Source: Rickettsiales bacterium
GTDB taxonomy: Bacteria; Pseudomonadota; Alphaproteobacteria; Rickettsiales; SXRF01
Reading direction: 5' to 3'
DNA: 34,268 bases
Assembly: GCA_947459535.1 (NCBI GenBank)
Contig: CANHDY010000006.1
Span: 1-34,268 of the forward strand
The notes under the pieces: model-generated
What the model was told of the DNA's origin: nothing
Database searches by the model: none
The model's input: only the letters and a program-made list of their open reading frames with translations
Position numbers and translations under genes: made by a program
Shown here: positions 1 to 7,246 of the stretch, piece after piece
Numbering within the stretch: position 1 is the stretch's first letter
How the letters are laid out: each line of letters begins with the position of its first letter

Positions 1-308
1 ACCAGCTCGCTGCCCTTCAGCGGCGGCAGGAGAATATCGATAATCACCCCCTGAATTTTGGAGAGCATCAGCGAGGAAGAAGTATTGGCGAAGGCGTTCT
101 GCACCATCGCCATCATGATGAGGCCGGGGGCAATGAATTGATCATAAGGCACACCATCAATCAGCCGCTCCTGCCCGCCCAGCGCCAGCATCAGCACCGC
201 AAGAAAGAGCAGCGTGGTGATGACCGGTGCGATAATCGTCTGATTCCATACCTTACCAAAGCGCCAGATTTCGCGCTTGCATAAGGTATAGATGCCGATG
301 GTGTTCAT
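1..308 (-). CDS. ABC-2 type transporter permease, N-terminal part (runs off window)
   Basis: The reverse strand from the ATG at 306-308 reads MNTIGIYTLCKREIWRFGK, then VWNQTIIAPVITTLLFLAVL, and stays open to the window edge. A short amphipathic N-terminus, the xxWNQTIxAPVxTTLLFL first membrane helix and a second hydrophobic stretch with GLIMMAMVQNAFANTSSSL are typical of ABC-2 exporter permeases of the YadH type, which pair with a separate ATPase; the partner is not in the window. About 102 codons are visible, roughly 40 percent of the usual length. A palindromic repeat ends 6 bases before the start codon, so the leader is largely repeat and only a weak GGGA is available as ribosome site. The substrate cannot be inferred. 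Confidence 0.8.
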   Translation of the reverse strand, partial: MNTIGIYTLCKREIWRFGKVWNQTIIAPVITTLLFLAVLMLALGGQERLIDGVPYDQFIAPGLIMMAMVQNAFANTSSSLMLSKIQGVIIDILLPPLKGSEL

Positions 309-313
309 ATAAA

Positions 314-397
314 ATCCCGTGAGCCACGCATGTGGCTGCACGGGATCTATAATCTTGGATAGAATCCTGCGCAATCGCTTTCGCGATTCGCAGGATT
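314..397. repeat. Double-hairpin palindromic element between ABC-2 permease and BI-1 genes
   Basis: Two hairpins lie side by side. Arms at 314-327 and 332-346 share ATCCCGTG/CACGGGAT outer ends; arms at 363-378 and 383-397 share AATCCTGCG/CGCAGGATT outer ends. Each stem has one bulge. The same two outer sequences recur fused at 8546-8608 inside a HIT gene, and the first one recurs at 31022-31060, so this is a dispersed repeat family. It may also act as a transcription barrier after the BI-1 gene. Confidence 0.75.
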
Positions 398-402
398 TAG
401 TA

Positions 403-1161
403 TTATCGCCTTTCGCCAATGAAGCGCAGGATGTAGATAAAGATATTGATGAAGTCCATGTACAGGCTGAGTGCGCCCATGATGGAGGCTTTGGCCATCG
501 CTTCCGCGCTGCCCGCCACCTGATAATACATGGCTTTGATGCGCTGGGTGTCATAAGCGGTCAGCCCCACGAAGATCAGCACACCAATCACTGAGGTCGC
601 AAACATCAGCGCCGAGCTTTGCAGGAAGATGTTCACGATCGAGGCGATGATCAGACCGATCAGACCCATCATCAGGAATGAACCCCAGCCGGAGAGGTCT
701 TTTTTCGTGGTGTAGCCATACAGGCTCATGCCGCCGAACATCCCCGCCGAAATGAAGAAGGCGCGGGCAATCGACTCACCGGTATACATCAGGAAAATAG
801 AGGTGAGCGACAGCCCCATGAGAACCGCAAAGCTCCAGAACGATATCTGAAGCGTGCTCGTGCTCATGCGGTTAATGCCGAGCGACATCCACAGCACCAT
901 GCCCAGCGGCGCAAACGCCACCAGCCAGCCAAGGCCGGTCATGCCTGCCATCTGGCCGGTTTCTGTCACTTGATAGAGCGCGGAAAGCACCGCCGGAGAA
1001 TTGGCGGCGAACAGCGCCGTGATACCAGTCAGCGCCAGCGCGCTGGCCATGTAGTTGTAAATCTTGAGCATGTAGCTGCGCAGCCCCATGTCATAGGCAG
1101 CTGCCTGTGACTGGCCGTAATCTACGGTGCTTACTTTTGCGAACGGATCGCGTAAATTCAT
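403..1161 (-). CDS. Bax inhibitor-1 / YccA-YbhL family membrane protein
   Basis: The 252-residue product has a hydrophilic N-terminus (MNLRDPFAKVSTVDYGQSQA) and about seven membrane segments. Family hallmarks visible are the YMLKIYNYMASALALTG first helix, the SLTSIFLMYTGESIARAFFISAGMFGGMSLYGYTTKKDLS-type central block (split here around residue 130-160), and the C-terminal GLTAYDTQ motif followed by a helix rich in DFINIF. BI-1 family proteins sit in the inner membrane and are described as calcium-leak or proteostasis factors; the precise role here is unknown. The start is well supported by an AGGAGG six bases upstream on the minus strand (around 1168-1175). The length is normal. It is transcribed toward the ABC-2 permease gene, separated by a double-hairpin repeat. 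Confidence 0.92.
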   Translation of the reverse strand: MNLRDPFAKVSTVDYGQSQAAAYDMGLRSYMLKIYNYMASALALTGITALFAANSPAVLSALYQVTETGQMAGMTGLGWLVAFAPLGMVLWMSLGINRMSTSTLQISFWSFAVLMGLSLTSIFLMYTGESIARAFFISAGMFGGMSLYGYTTKKDLSGWGSFLMMGLIGLIIASIVNIFLQSSALMFATSVIGVLIFVGLTAYDTQRIKAMYYQVAGSAEAMAKASIMGALSLYMDFINIFIYILRFIGERR

Positions 1162-1489
1162 GATATTCCTCCTAAGGTTAAACCGTCATGCCGGCATGTA
1201 CCGGCATCCAGCTTTATTCAAGCCACACTATTATATGGTAGCGCGCCTGACCATTTCAACCAAAACCGGACAGAAGACCCACTTTTTTTGTAGGCTATTC
1301 GTTTTTACTTGATTTTAGGGGTAAAGCCCTCTAACAACCTACCTCCCTATCGTCGGGCGAGGCATTGCCTTGGCGGTAAGTTTTTGAGTTGTTTCCGTTC
1401 GCGTCTGCTGACGCTCACATGAAACAAGCTCAGGGCTGGTCGGCCTGCTGGCCTCCGGCCTGGTCACTAAATTTTTGAAAGGAACGAAA
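1162..1489. other. Divergent intergenic region and rpmI leader (about 330 bases)
   Basis: This stretch separates the divergent BI-1 and rpmI genes. It holds one palindromic repeat (1185-1211), a T-rich stretch around 1281-1320 that may carry the promoter, and a GC-rich segment at 1432-1468 with repeated GGCC that could fold. No infC is found upstream of rpmI although infC-rpmI-rplT is a common order. I see no clear L20-binding mimic and cannot name a promoter with confidence. Confidence 0.5.
1185..1211. repeat. Single dRS3/NIME-like hairpin (GTCAT...ATCCAG)
   Basis: The sequence GTCATGCCGGCATG followed by TACCGGCATCCAG forms a short hairpin (TGCCGG with CCGGCA) bracketed by GTCAT at the left and ATCCAG at the right. 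The same bracket recurs at 2061-2140, 3254-3339, 11736-11823 and 30914-31063, so this is a solo copy of the window's commonest palindrome type. Confidence 0.65.
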
Positions 1490-1690
1490 ATGCCCAAACT
1501 GAAGACCAAATCAGGTTGCAAGAAACGCTTTAAGTTTACTGCAACCGGCAAAGTCGTCGCTCCCCAGGCTGGCAAACGCCACGGCATGAGCAAACGCACC
1601 AACCGCTTCATTCGCAATGCACGCGGTACGACCATCATGGATGAGTCGGATCAGCACCGCATTGTTCAATACATGCCGTACGGAGGATAA
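1490..1690 (+). CDS. rpmI: 50S ribosomal protein L35
   Basis: The 66-residue basic protein reads [20 protein letters not shown] at its start and ends in [11 protein letters not shown], the normal L35 pattern and length. It is part of the large ribosomal subunit. The frame is open five codons upstream from a TTG at 1475, but the ATG at 1490 is the correct start: it gives the canonical MPKLKTKS terminus and has an AAGGA at 1479-1483 with a six-base gap. rplT follows after six bases, so the two are co-transcribed as in most bacteria. No infC is present upstream. Confidence 0.96.
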   Translation: MPKLKTKSGCKKRFKFTATGKVVAPQAGKRHGMSKRTNRFIRNARGTTIMDESDQHRIVQYMPYGG

Positions 1691-1696
1691 ATCGCC

Positions 1697-2059
1697 ATGG
1701 CACACGCAAAATCTGGCGCAAACCGCGCACGTCGTAAAAAAATTCTCAAAATGGCGAAGGGCTATTATGGCCGTTCGAAAAACTGCATCACGATCGCCCG
1801 CGAGAAGGTCGAAAAAGGCCTGCGCTATGCGTACCGCGATCGCCGCACCAAAAAACGCAATTTCCGCAGCCTGTGGATCCAGCGCATCAACGCTGGTGTT
1901 CGCGAACACGGCATGGTCTATTCGCAGTTCATGAATGGCCTGCTTAAAGCGGGGATTGAAGTGGATCGCAAGGTACTTTCTGACCTCGCCACCCACGAAC
2001 CAGCTGCCTTCAAAACGCTGGTGGATCAGTCCAAAGCCGCGCTGAAAAAAGCCGCTTAG
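1697..2059 (+). CDS. rplT: 50S ribosomal protein L20
   Basis: The 120-residue product is a textbook L20: a basic N-terminal extension with [20 protein letters not shown], then [20 protein letters not shown] and [20 protein letters not shown]20 is needed early in 50S assembly and in many bacteria represses its own operon. An AGGA at 1683-1686 precedes the ATG. It lies six bases after rpmI and is followed at once by a palindromic repeat that fills the gap to pheS, so pheS may be in the same transcript. No anomaly is seen in the coding sequence. Confidence 0.97.
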   Translation: MAHAKSGANRARRKKILKMAKGYYGRSKNCITIAREKVEKGLRYAYRDRRTKKRNFRSLWIQRINAGVREHGMVYSQFMNGLLKAGIEVDRKVLSDLATHEPAAFKTLVDQSKAALKKAA

Positions 2060-2060
2060 T

Positions 2061-2140
2061 TGTCTTTGCGAGGAGGGCTCTTGCCCGACGAAGCAATCCA
2101 GCCTACAACACTGGATTGCTTCGCTTCGCTCGCAATGACG
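2061..2140. repeat. Palindromic element between rplT and pheS
   Basis: GAAGCAATCCAG (2090-2101) and CTGGATTGCTTC (2111-2122) are perfect inverted arms around nine bases, and the outer ends TTTGCGAG and CTCGCAATGACG are also nearly complementary. The element fills the gap between rplT and pheS and has the ATCCAG / CTGGAT / ATGACG punctuation of the other GTCAT-type elements. It could act as an attenuating stem between ribosomal and synthetase genes. Confidence 0.8.
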
Positions 2141-2150
2141 GATTGATACC

Positions 2151-3242
2151 ATGACCGACATCTCCACGCTTCGCACCGAATCGCTTGCTGCCGTTGCTGG
2201 CTGCGCATCTTCGTCTGCGCTGGAAGATCAGCGCGTGGCGCTGCTTGGCAAAAAAGGCAGCATCACCGAAGCACTGAAAACACTTGGGCAGGCGACGCCC
2301 GAAGAGCGCAAAACTCTTGGCGCTGAGCTGAATAAGCTCAAAACCGACATCGCGGACGCGATTGATGCTAAAAAAACGCAGCTTGCGCGCGCCGAACTGG
2401 ACGCGCGCCTTGCGAGCGAAACCATTGATGTGACGCTGCCCGCCGCCCCGGTGCCGCAGGGCAGAATCCACCCCGTGAGCTACGTGATGGAAGAGATCAC
2501 CGCCATTTTCGCGCAGATGGGGTTTCATGTCGCGGATGGGCCGGATATTGAGGATGATTACCACAATTTTGATGCACTTAATATTCCCGCCAGCCACCCG
2601 GCGCGGCAGATGCATGACACTTTCTATTTGAAAGTGTCGGATGACGGATTACGGATGACGGATGACGCAGCGAACACATTTCGTCAACCGTCAACCGTCA
2701 ACCGTCCACTGCTTCGCACCCACACCTCGCCTATTCAAATCAGAACAATGAAGGGCGGCAAACCACCGTTTCGCTTCATCGCTCCGGGCAGCACCTATCG
2801 CTGCGACTACGATCTCACCCACACCCCGATGTTTCATCAGATCGAAGTGTGCATGATTGATAAAAATGTGCATATGGGGCATCTCAAAGGCTGCATCCAT
2901 GATTTTCTGAAAGCGTTTTTCGAGCTGGATGAAGTGCCGCTGCGTTTCCGCCCCAGCTTTTTCCCCTTCACGGAGCCTTCCGCCGAAGTGGATATTGGCT
3001 GCAAGCGCTCGCAGGGCGAGCTGAAGATCGGCGAAGGCTCGGATTGGCTTGAGGTGCTCGGCTGCGGCATGGTGCACCCGAATGTGCTGAAAAACTGCGG
3101 CATTAATCCCGATGAGTGGCAGGGGTTCGCGTTTGGCATGGGGGTGGAGCGCCTCGCCATGCTAAAATATGGCATTCCTGATCTGCGCACCTTCTTTGAA
3201 AGCGATGCGCGCTGGCTGAAACATTACGGGTTCGCGCCATGA
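2151..3242 (+). CDS. pheS: Phenylalanyl-tRNA synthetase alpha subunit, with an in-frame repeat insertion
   Basis: This is the catalytic alpha subunit (363 residues) of the alpha2-beta2 enzyme that charges tRNA-Phe. Visible are the N-terminal coiled-coil arm (residues 1-90), the class II core with [47 protein letters not shown] and the C-terminal motif 3 [22 protein letters not shown]. Residues 162-186, between DTFYLK and LLRTHTS, are extra: family members have only a few residues here. They are encoded by a 72-bp inverted element of four plus four 7-bp units (2639-2710). Reading frame and all catalytic motifs are intact, so the protein is probably active with a surface loop extended by about 20 residues. 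pheT follows after a 109-base gap filled by another repeat. Confidence 0.96.
   Translation: MTDISTLRTESLAAVAGCASSSALEDQRVALLGKKGSITEALKTLGQATPEERKTLGAELNKLKTDIADAIDAKKTQLARAELDARLASETIDVTLPAAPVPQGRIHPVSYVMEEITAIFAQMGFHVADGPDIEDDYHNFDALNIPASHPARQMHDTFYLKVSDDGLRMTDDAANTFRQPSTVNRPLLRTHTSPIQIRTMKGGKPPFRFIAPGSTYRCDYDLTHTPMFHQIEVCMIDKNVHMGHLKGCIHDFLKAFFELDEVPLRFRPSFFPFTEPSAEVDIGCKRSQGELKIGEGSDWLEVLGCGMVHPNVLKNCGINPDEWQGFAFGMGVERLAMLKYGIPDLRTFFESDARWLKHYGFAP
2639..2710. repeat. Four-unit 7-bp inverted element inserted in frame in pheS
   Basis: The left arm is four 7-bp units (GGATGAC, GGATTAC, GGATGAC, GGATGAC; 2639-2666). A 16-base spacer follows, then four units in the opposite orientation (GTCAACC three times, then GTCCACT; 2683-2710). 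The total is 72 bp, exactly 24 codons. The same 28+16/17+28 layout is found in aguA at 11572-11644. Confidence 0.85.
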
Positions 3243-3253
3243 AATATTATTTT

Positions 3254-3339
3254 GTCATTCCTGCGAAAGCAGGAATCCAGCAGCGCCACGTCTGTGGCGC
3301 AATAAATAAAGACTGGATCCCCGCTTCCGCGGGGATGAC
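3254..3339. repeat. Three-hairpin GTCAT...ATCCAG element between pheS and pheT
   Basis: It begins GTCATTCCTGC, folds with GCAGGAATCCAG, has a central hairpin GCGCCAC/GTGGCGC (3283-3300), and ends with CTGGATCCCCGC pairing with GCGGGGATGAC. The right end abuts the GGGAG ribosome site of pheT. Head and tail sequences match neisserial dRS3/NIME-type repeats as I remember them. Confidence 0.85.
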
Positions 3340-3351
3340 GGGAGTAACGCT

Positions 3352-5769
3352 ATGAAATTCACCTTGAGCTGGCTTAAAGACCATCTGGAAACCACGGCAT
3401 CCATCAGTGAGATTGCACAGAAGCTGACCGCCATAGGACTTGAGGTGGAGCAGATTATCGATCGCAGCGAAAGCCTGAAGTCGTTCACGGTGGCACATAT
3501 TCTCGCCGCCGAAAAACACCCGCAGGCAGATAAGCTGCGCGTTTGCAAAGTGGCGTCGGACGCCGGAGAATTGCAGATTGTCTGCGGCGCGCCCAATGCC
3601 CGCGCCGGCATCTATGTGGCGCTGGCTAAGGAAGGTGCGCTGATTCCCCGTGATGGATTTGTCATCAAAAAAACAAGCATCCGCGGTGTGGAATCAAACG
3701 GCATGCTGTGCTCGGCGGATGAACTGCAGATCGGATTCCCCCCCTCTGCCCCCCCCGCAAGCGGGGGGGATGAAAGGGGGGGCATCATCGAGCTGCCGGA
3801 AAGCAACATAGGCACCCCGATTGCTGAGGTGCTGGGGCTTTCTGACCCGGTGATTGATATCGCCATCACCCCCAACCGCGCGGACTGTCTTGGTGTTCGC
3901 GGCATTGCCCGCGATTTAGCGGCAGCCGGGCTGGGCACGCTCAAACCACTCGCCCCCATCAGCAGCGCAGAAGCTGGCGGTGAATCCCCCATCGGCATTA
4001 CCATTGAAACCGCGAGCTGCCAGCAATTTATCGGTATTACTATCCGTGGTGTGAAAAATGCCCCTTCTCCGAAGTGGCTGGCGCAGCGCCTGGAAGCCAT
4101 CGGCCAGAAACCGATTTCGGCGCTGGTGGATATCACCAACTATTTCACTTTCGACCTTGGGCGTCCGCTGCATGTGTATGATGCGGATAAGCTGAAAGGG
4201 CATCTTACCGTGCGCGGCGCGACTGCCGGTGAGCCGCTCCATGCGCTGAATGACAAGCACTACGAGCTTGAGGAAGGCATGTGCGTGATTGCTGATAGCT
4301 CCGGCGCGGTGGCGCTCGGCGGCATTATCGGCGGCATGGCCACCGGCTGCGACCTCAGCACCCAGAACGTGCTGCTTGAAGTGGCGCTGTTTGATCCGGC
4401 GCATGTGGCGGCGAGTGGCCGCGCGCTGCAGATTGAATCTGATGCACGCTATCGTTTTGAACGCGGGCTGGATGTGGCGTTTCTTGAAGAAGGCGCAAGG
4501 CGCGCAGCGGCGATGATTCAGTCGCTATGCGGCGGCGCAGCCGCAAGGCCAGTCATCGCGGGCAAAACTCCAAATTGGCAGCGCATCATTGCCTTCAACC
4601 CCGAGCGCGTAAAAACCCTCGGCGGTGTCGATATTTCAGCAGAAACCAGTTATGGTATTTTAGAAAAGCTTGGTTTTACCGTCATCCGCCATCCGTCATC
4701 CGTCGTCCCGCCCAGCTGGCGCGCGGATGTGGAAGGCGAGGCAGATCTGGTCGAAGAGATACTGCGCATCCACGGCTATGACCACATTCCGGCAAGCCCC
4801 CTGCCCGCTGCCGGCTTCAACACCAGCGCCGCACGAACTCCCGCGCAGCTGCGCGTGCTTGCAGCGCGCCGGGCGGCGGTCATGCTTGGCTATGATGAAA
4901 CCTGTCATTACTCCTTCATTTCTGAAAAACAGGCGAAGGATTTTGGCGGCCAGAAGCCCCAGCTGGTGCTGCAAAACCCGATCTCTGCCGATTTAAGCGT
5001 GATGCGCCCCAGCCTGCTGCCCGGCCTGCTTGCCAGCGCCCGCAGCAATATCAGCCGCGGCATCAGCGATCTTGCGCTCGCCGAGCTTGGGCTGACATTT
5101 CATGATATCGGCGAAAAAGGTCAGCAGATGGTGCTCGGCGCGCTGCGCGCCGGCCGCAGCAAACATTATGTGTATGGCGCTCAGTTTCAGGAAAAGCGTG
5201 ATTTACTATCCGCCTATGACGCCAAGCGCGAGGCGCTGTTTGTGCTGTCGCAGCTCGGCGTGATGAAGGCCGACATCACCACGAGCGCGCCCGCATGGTA
5301 CCATCCCGGCCGCAGCGGCGCGCTGACACTCGGCGGTAAAATCATTCTCGGCTATTTTGGCGAGCTGCACCCGGCGCTGCTCAGCGCGCATGACATCAAT
5401 GAACCGGCAGTTGCTTTTGAAATTTTCCTTGGCGCGATTTTCGAACCGCGCGCAAAAGGCAAAATGAAACCCGCGCTGAAACGTTCGGACTTCCCAGCCG
5501 TGGAGCGCGACTTTGCTTTCATCGTGGATCAGAAACTTCCTGCGGCGGACATTGAAAAAACCATCCGCGCCGCGGATAAGCAGCTCATCACCGAGGTGCA
5601 GCTGTTTGATGTGTATAGCGGCAAAGGGGTGGATAACGGCAAAAAATCGGTCGCCATCCGCGTGACGCTGCAATCGTTTGAGCGCACGCTGACCGAGGAA
5701 GATATCGCCGCCGCCTCGCGCCAGATTCTGCAGGCCGCTGGCAAGTTTGGCGGCGTGCTGCGGCAATGA
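3352..5769 (+). CDS. pheT: Phenylalanyl-tRNA synthetase beta subunit, with two in-frame repeat insertions
   Basis: The 805-residue beta subunit begins MKFTLSWLKDHLETTASISE and shows the N-terminal tRNA-binding (EMAP-like) domain at about 40-155, B3/B4 editing domain, B5 domain with PPSWRADVEGEADLVEEILR, and the C-terminal anticodon-binding FDX-ACB domain (SDFPAVERDFAFIVD near 705). Length is normal for the family. Two stretches are repeat-derived: residues about 129-144 (FPPSAPPASGGDERGG) come from a C/G-run hairpin, and residues 444-452 (VIRHPSSVV) from four 7-bp GTCATCC-like units. Both fall in loops where homologues vary in length. An SD-like GGGAG at 3340-3344 precedes the ATG. The stop overlaps the next gene by ATGA. 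Confidence 0.96.
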   Translation: MKFTLSWLKDHLETTASISEIAQKLTAIGLEVEQIIDRSESLKSFTVAHILAAEKHPQADKLRVCKVASDAGELQIVCGAPNARAGIYVALAKEGALIPRDGFVIKKTSIRGVESNGMLCSADELQIGFPPSAPPASGGDERGGIIELPESNIGTPIAEVLGLSDPVIDIAITPNRADCLGVRGIARDLAAAGLGTLKPLAPISSAEAGGESPIGITIETASCQQFIGITIRGVKNAPSPKWLAQRLEAIGQKPISALVDITNYFTFDLGRPLHVYDADKLKGHLTVRGATAGEPLHALNDKHYELEEGMCVIADSSGAVALGGIIGGMATGCDLSTQNVLLEVALFDPAHVAASGRALQIESDARYRFERGLDVAFLEEGARRAAAMIQSLCGGAAARPVIAGKTPNWQRIIAFNPERVKTLGGVDISAETSYGILEKLGFTVIRHPSSVVPPSWRADVEGEADLVEEILRIHGYDHIPASPLPAAGFNTSAARTPAQLRVLAARRAAVMLGYDETCHYSFISEKQAKDFGGQKPQLVLQNPISADLSVMRPSLLPGLLASARSNISRGISDLALAELGLTFHDIGEKGQQMVLGALRAGRSKHYVYGAQFQEKRDLLSAYDAKREALFVLSQLGVMKADITTSAPAWYHPGRSGALTLGGKIILGYFGELHPALLSAHDINEPAVAFEIFLGAIFEPRAKGKMKPALKRSDFPAVERDFAFIVDQKLPAADIEKTIRAADKQLITEVQLFDVYSGKGVDNGKKSVAIRVTLQSFERTLTEEDIAAASRQILQAAGKFGGVLRQ
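3736..3782. repeat. C-run/G-run hairpin in frame in pheT
   Basis: Runs of C (3738-3744 and 3750-3757) are mirrored by runs of G (3762-3769 and 3775-3782) around GCAAGC, making a very stable stem. It encodes PPSAPPASGGDERGG between DELQIG and IIELPE, where other PheT proteins have a short linker. Related hairpins lie in trmB and dnaX. Confidence 0.7.
4681..4708 (+). repeat. Solo arm of four 7-bp units in pheT
   Basis: GTCATCC, GCCATCC, GTCATCC and GTCGTCC lie end to end (28 bases) and are read in frame as VIRHPSSVV immediately before PPSWR. This is exactly one arm of the paired elements in pheS and aguA; no opposite arm is seen nearby. Confidence 0.75.
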
Positions 5770-6383
5770 CGCCCCACTACTGGCAAAAAGCCAAGCATCA
5801 TCTTTCCACACACGATCAAGTGCTAAAAAAAATCATCGCGAGCTATGATGGCGAAGCGCTTTCGATTCGCGGCGATGCGTTTTACACCCTCGCCCGCTCG
5901 ATTGCCGGACAGCAGATTTCGGTGAAGGCCGCCGACAGCATCTGGGCGCGCTTTGAAAAAGCCGCTAAAAAAATTACGCCTGCTTCGATTCAAAAACTTG
6001 ATGTCCAAACGATGCGCGCCTGCGGATTCTCAGCAAGCAAAGCCGCCTACATGCACGCGCTGGCGGAGCATTTTGTAGCGAACAGGAAGCTGATTGCGCG
6101 CTGGCCGGAGATGGAGGATGAGGCAATTATCGATGAGCTCACCACCATCAAAGGCATTGGCCGCTGGAGCGCGGAAATGTTTCTGATTTTCGCTCTGGGA
6201 CGGCCGGATGTGTTTCCGGTGCTGGATATTGGCCTGCAGAAAGCTGTGGCACTGCATTATCACGGTGGCCAGCGCCTCACTCCCAAACCGCTGCTGGCTT
6301 ACGGCGAGCGCTGGCGGCCGTATCGCTCGGTTGCGACATGGTATTTATGGCGCGCGCTTGACCCGGTGCCGGTCGCGTATTAA
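5766..6383 (+). CDS. DNA-3-methyladenine glycosylase (AlkA/HhH-GPD family)
   Basis: The 205-residue protein is an HhH-GPD base-excision repair glycosylase. Visible are SIAGQQISVKAADSIWARF (residues about 36-55), the helix-hairpin-helix LTTIKGIGRWSAEMFLIFAL (about 124-143) and the catalytic aspartate region PDVFPVLDIGLQKAV. It removes alkylated purines such as 3-methyladenine. It lacks the N-terminal domain of E. coli AlkA, as do most alphaproteobacterial members near 200-215 residues. The start ATG overlaps the pheT stop (ATGA), implying translational coupling to pheT, a functionally unrelated gene. The C-terminal YRSVATWYLWRALD is also typical of the family. Confidence 0.92.
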   Translation: MTPHYWQKAKHHLSTHDQVLKKIIASYDGEALSIRGDAFYTLARSIAGQQISVKAADSIWARFEKAAKKITPASIQKLDVQTMRACGFSASKAAYMHALAEHFVANRKLIARWPEMEDEAIIDELTTIKGIGRWSAEMFLIFALGRPDVFPVLDIGLQKAVALHYHGGQRLTPKPLLAYGERWRPYRSVATWYLWRALDPVPVAY

Positions 6384-6453
6384 AGCTTGTTTAATAGCTT
6401 ATTAATCCATCTTTGCTAAGCATGTGTGGATGTATTTTGATCGGGAGGAAATA

Positions 6454-7155
6454 ATGTCGCAGGCGCGCAATTTTTTACTTACATTCGTCAGCTTGGTGGC
6501 CCTCAGCGGCGCAAGCGACGCAGCGCAATCTAAGCGTGCGTGCTGCACTGGCAAAGAAAACCCGAGATGGTATGCAGGTCTTTCAGGCAGCGTTGTGTTC
6601 CTTGACGATGTTGATATTGGAACCCAAGTTACCAACGCCAGCACTGGCAATCAGTTTCGTACCATCTCCCTTGACATTGGCTATGGCGTTGGCGGCGTGG
6701 TTGGTTATCGTATTTTTCCGAATATCAGCACTGAGCTTGAAGTCATGTATCGGCAGAATGAAACGGATAAGTTCGGTTCCGACCCCGTAACACCGCAACC
6801 GGGTTTTTATACTGCCCAAAAATCTGTCGCTGTGATGGGCAACCTGATGTATAGCTACAGGCAGCTGGAAAGCTGGTATCCGTATGCTGGCGTGGGCGCC
6901 GGTATGGTGAATGTCAAAGCTCCTTTTTATGTAACCAACGGTGCGGAAACGCTCACATTCAAAGATTGGCTCTTTGGCTATCAGTTCATGACAGGCATCG
7001 GCATTCCTATTCGCGGCACTCCGTTTGAATTCAATGCTGGCTATCGTTTCATGAAAACGGAGCAAGGCGAGCGCCGCTCTGTCACAACCTCCGATGTTTT
7101 CACTTTTGACAATACCACCCATAATGTTGATGTCGGCTTTAAGATGAATTTTTAG
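6454..7155 (+). CDS. Outer-membrane beta-barrel protein
   Basis: The 233-residue product starts MSQARNFLLTFVSLVALSGA, a signal peptide probably cleaved near GASDAAQS. The mature part has alternating hydrophobic/polar strands, for example RWYAGLSGSVVFLDDVDIG, VGGVVGYRIFPNISTELEV, YPYAGVGAGMV and FEFNAGYRFMK, and ends HNVDVGFKMNF with the terminal phenylalanine used in BAM recognition. This fits the OmpA-like/Omp25 8-strand porin-like superfamily. The start at 6454 is preferred over an in-frame ATG at 6424 because a GGGAGGAA lies at 6443-6450 and the signal peptide begins there. Two adjacent cysteines near the mature N-terminus (ACC) are unusual for a barrel. Its specific function is not recognisable. 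Confidence 0.82.
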   Translation: MSQARNFLLTFVSLVALSGASDAAQSKRACCTGKENPRWYAGLSGSVVFLDDVDIGTQVTNASTGNQFRTISLDIGYGVGGVVGYRIFPNISTELEVMYRQNETDKFGSDPVTPQPGFYTAQKSVAVMGNLMYSYRQLESWYPYAGVGAGMVNVKAPFYVTNGAETLTFKDWLFGYQFMTGIGIPIRGTPFEFNAGYRFMKTEQGERRSVTTSDVFTFDNTTHNVDVGFKMNF

Positions 7156-7246
7156 CCGCTGGGGCTAGTATTTCTGCTCATCTGATGGTTGCAGCCTACG
7201 AAAAGCTGGTGTATGGCTTCGGCAATCTTTAACTGGCATTGACATT

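Noticed and set aside
1318-1489. L20 autoregulatory leader or an infC remnant before rpmI
   Set aside because: The region is GC-rich with repeats, but I could not see a convincing L20-binding mimic or IF3 sequence.
1511-2176. Long minus-strand frame opposite rpmI-rplT
   Set aside because: It is antisense to two clear ribosomal protein genes and has no recognisable family features.
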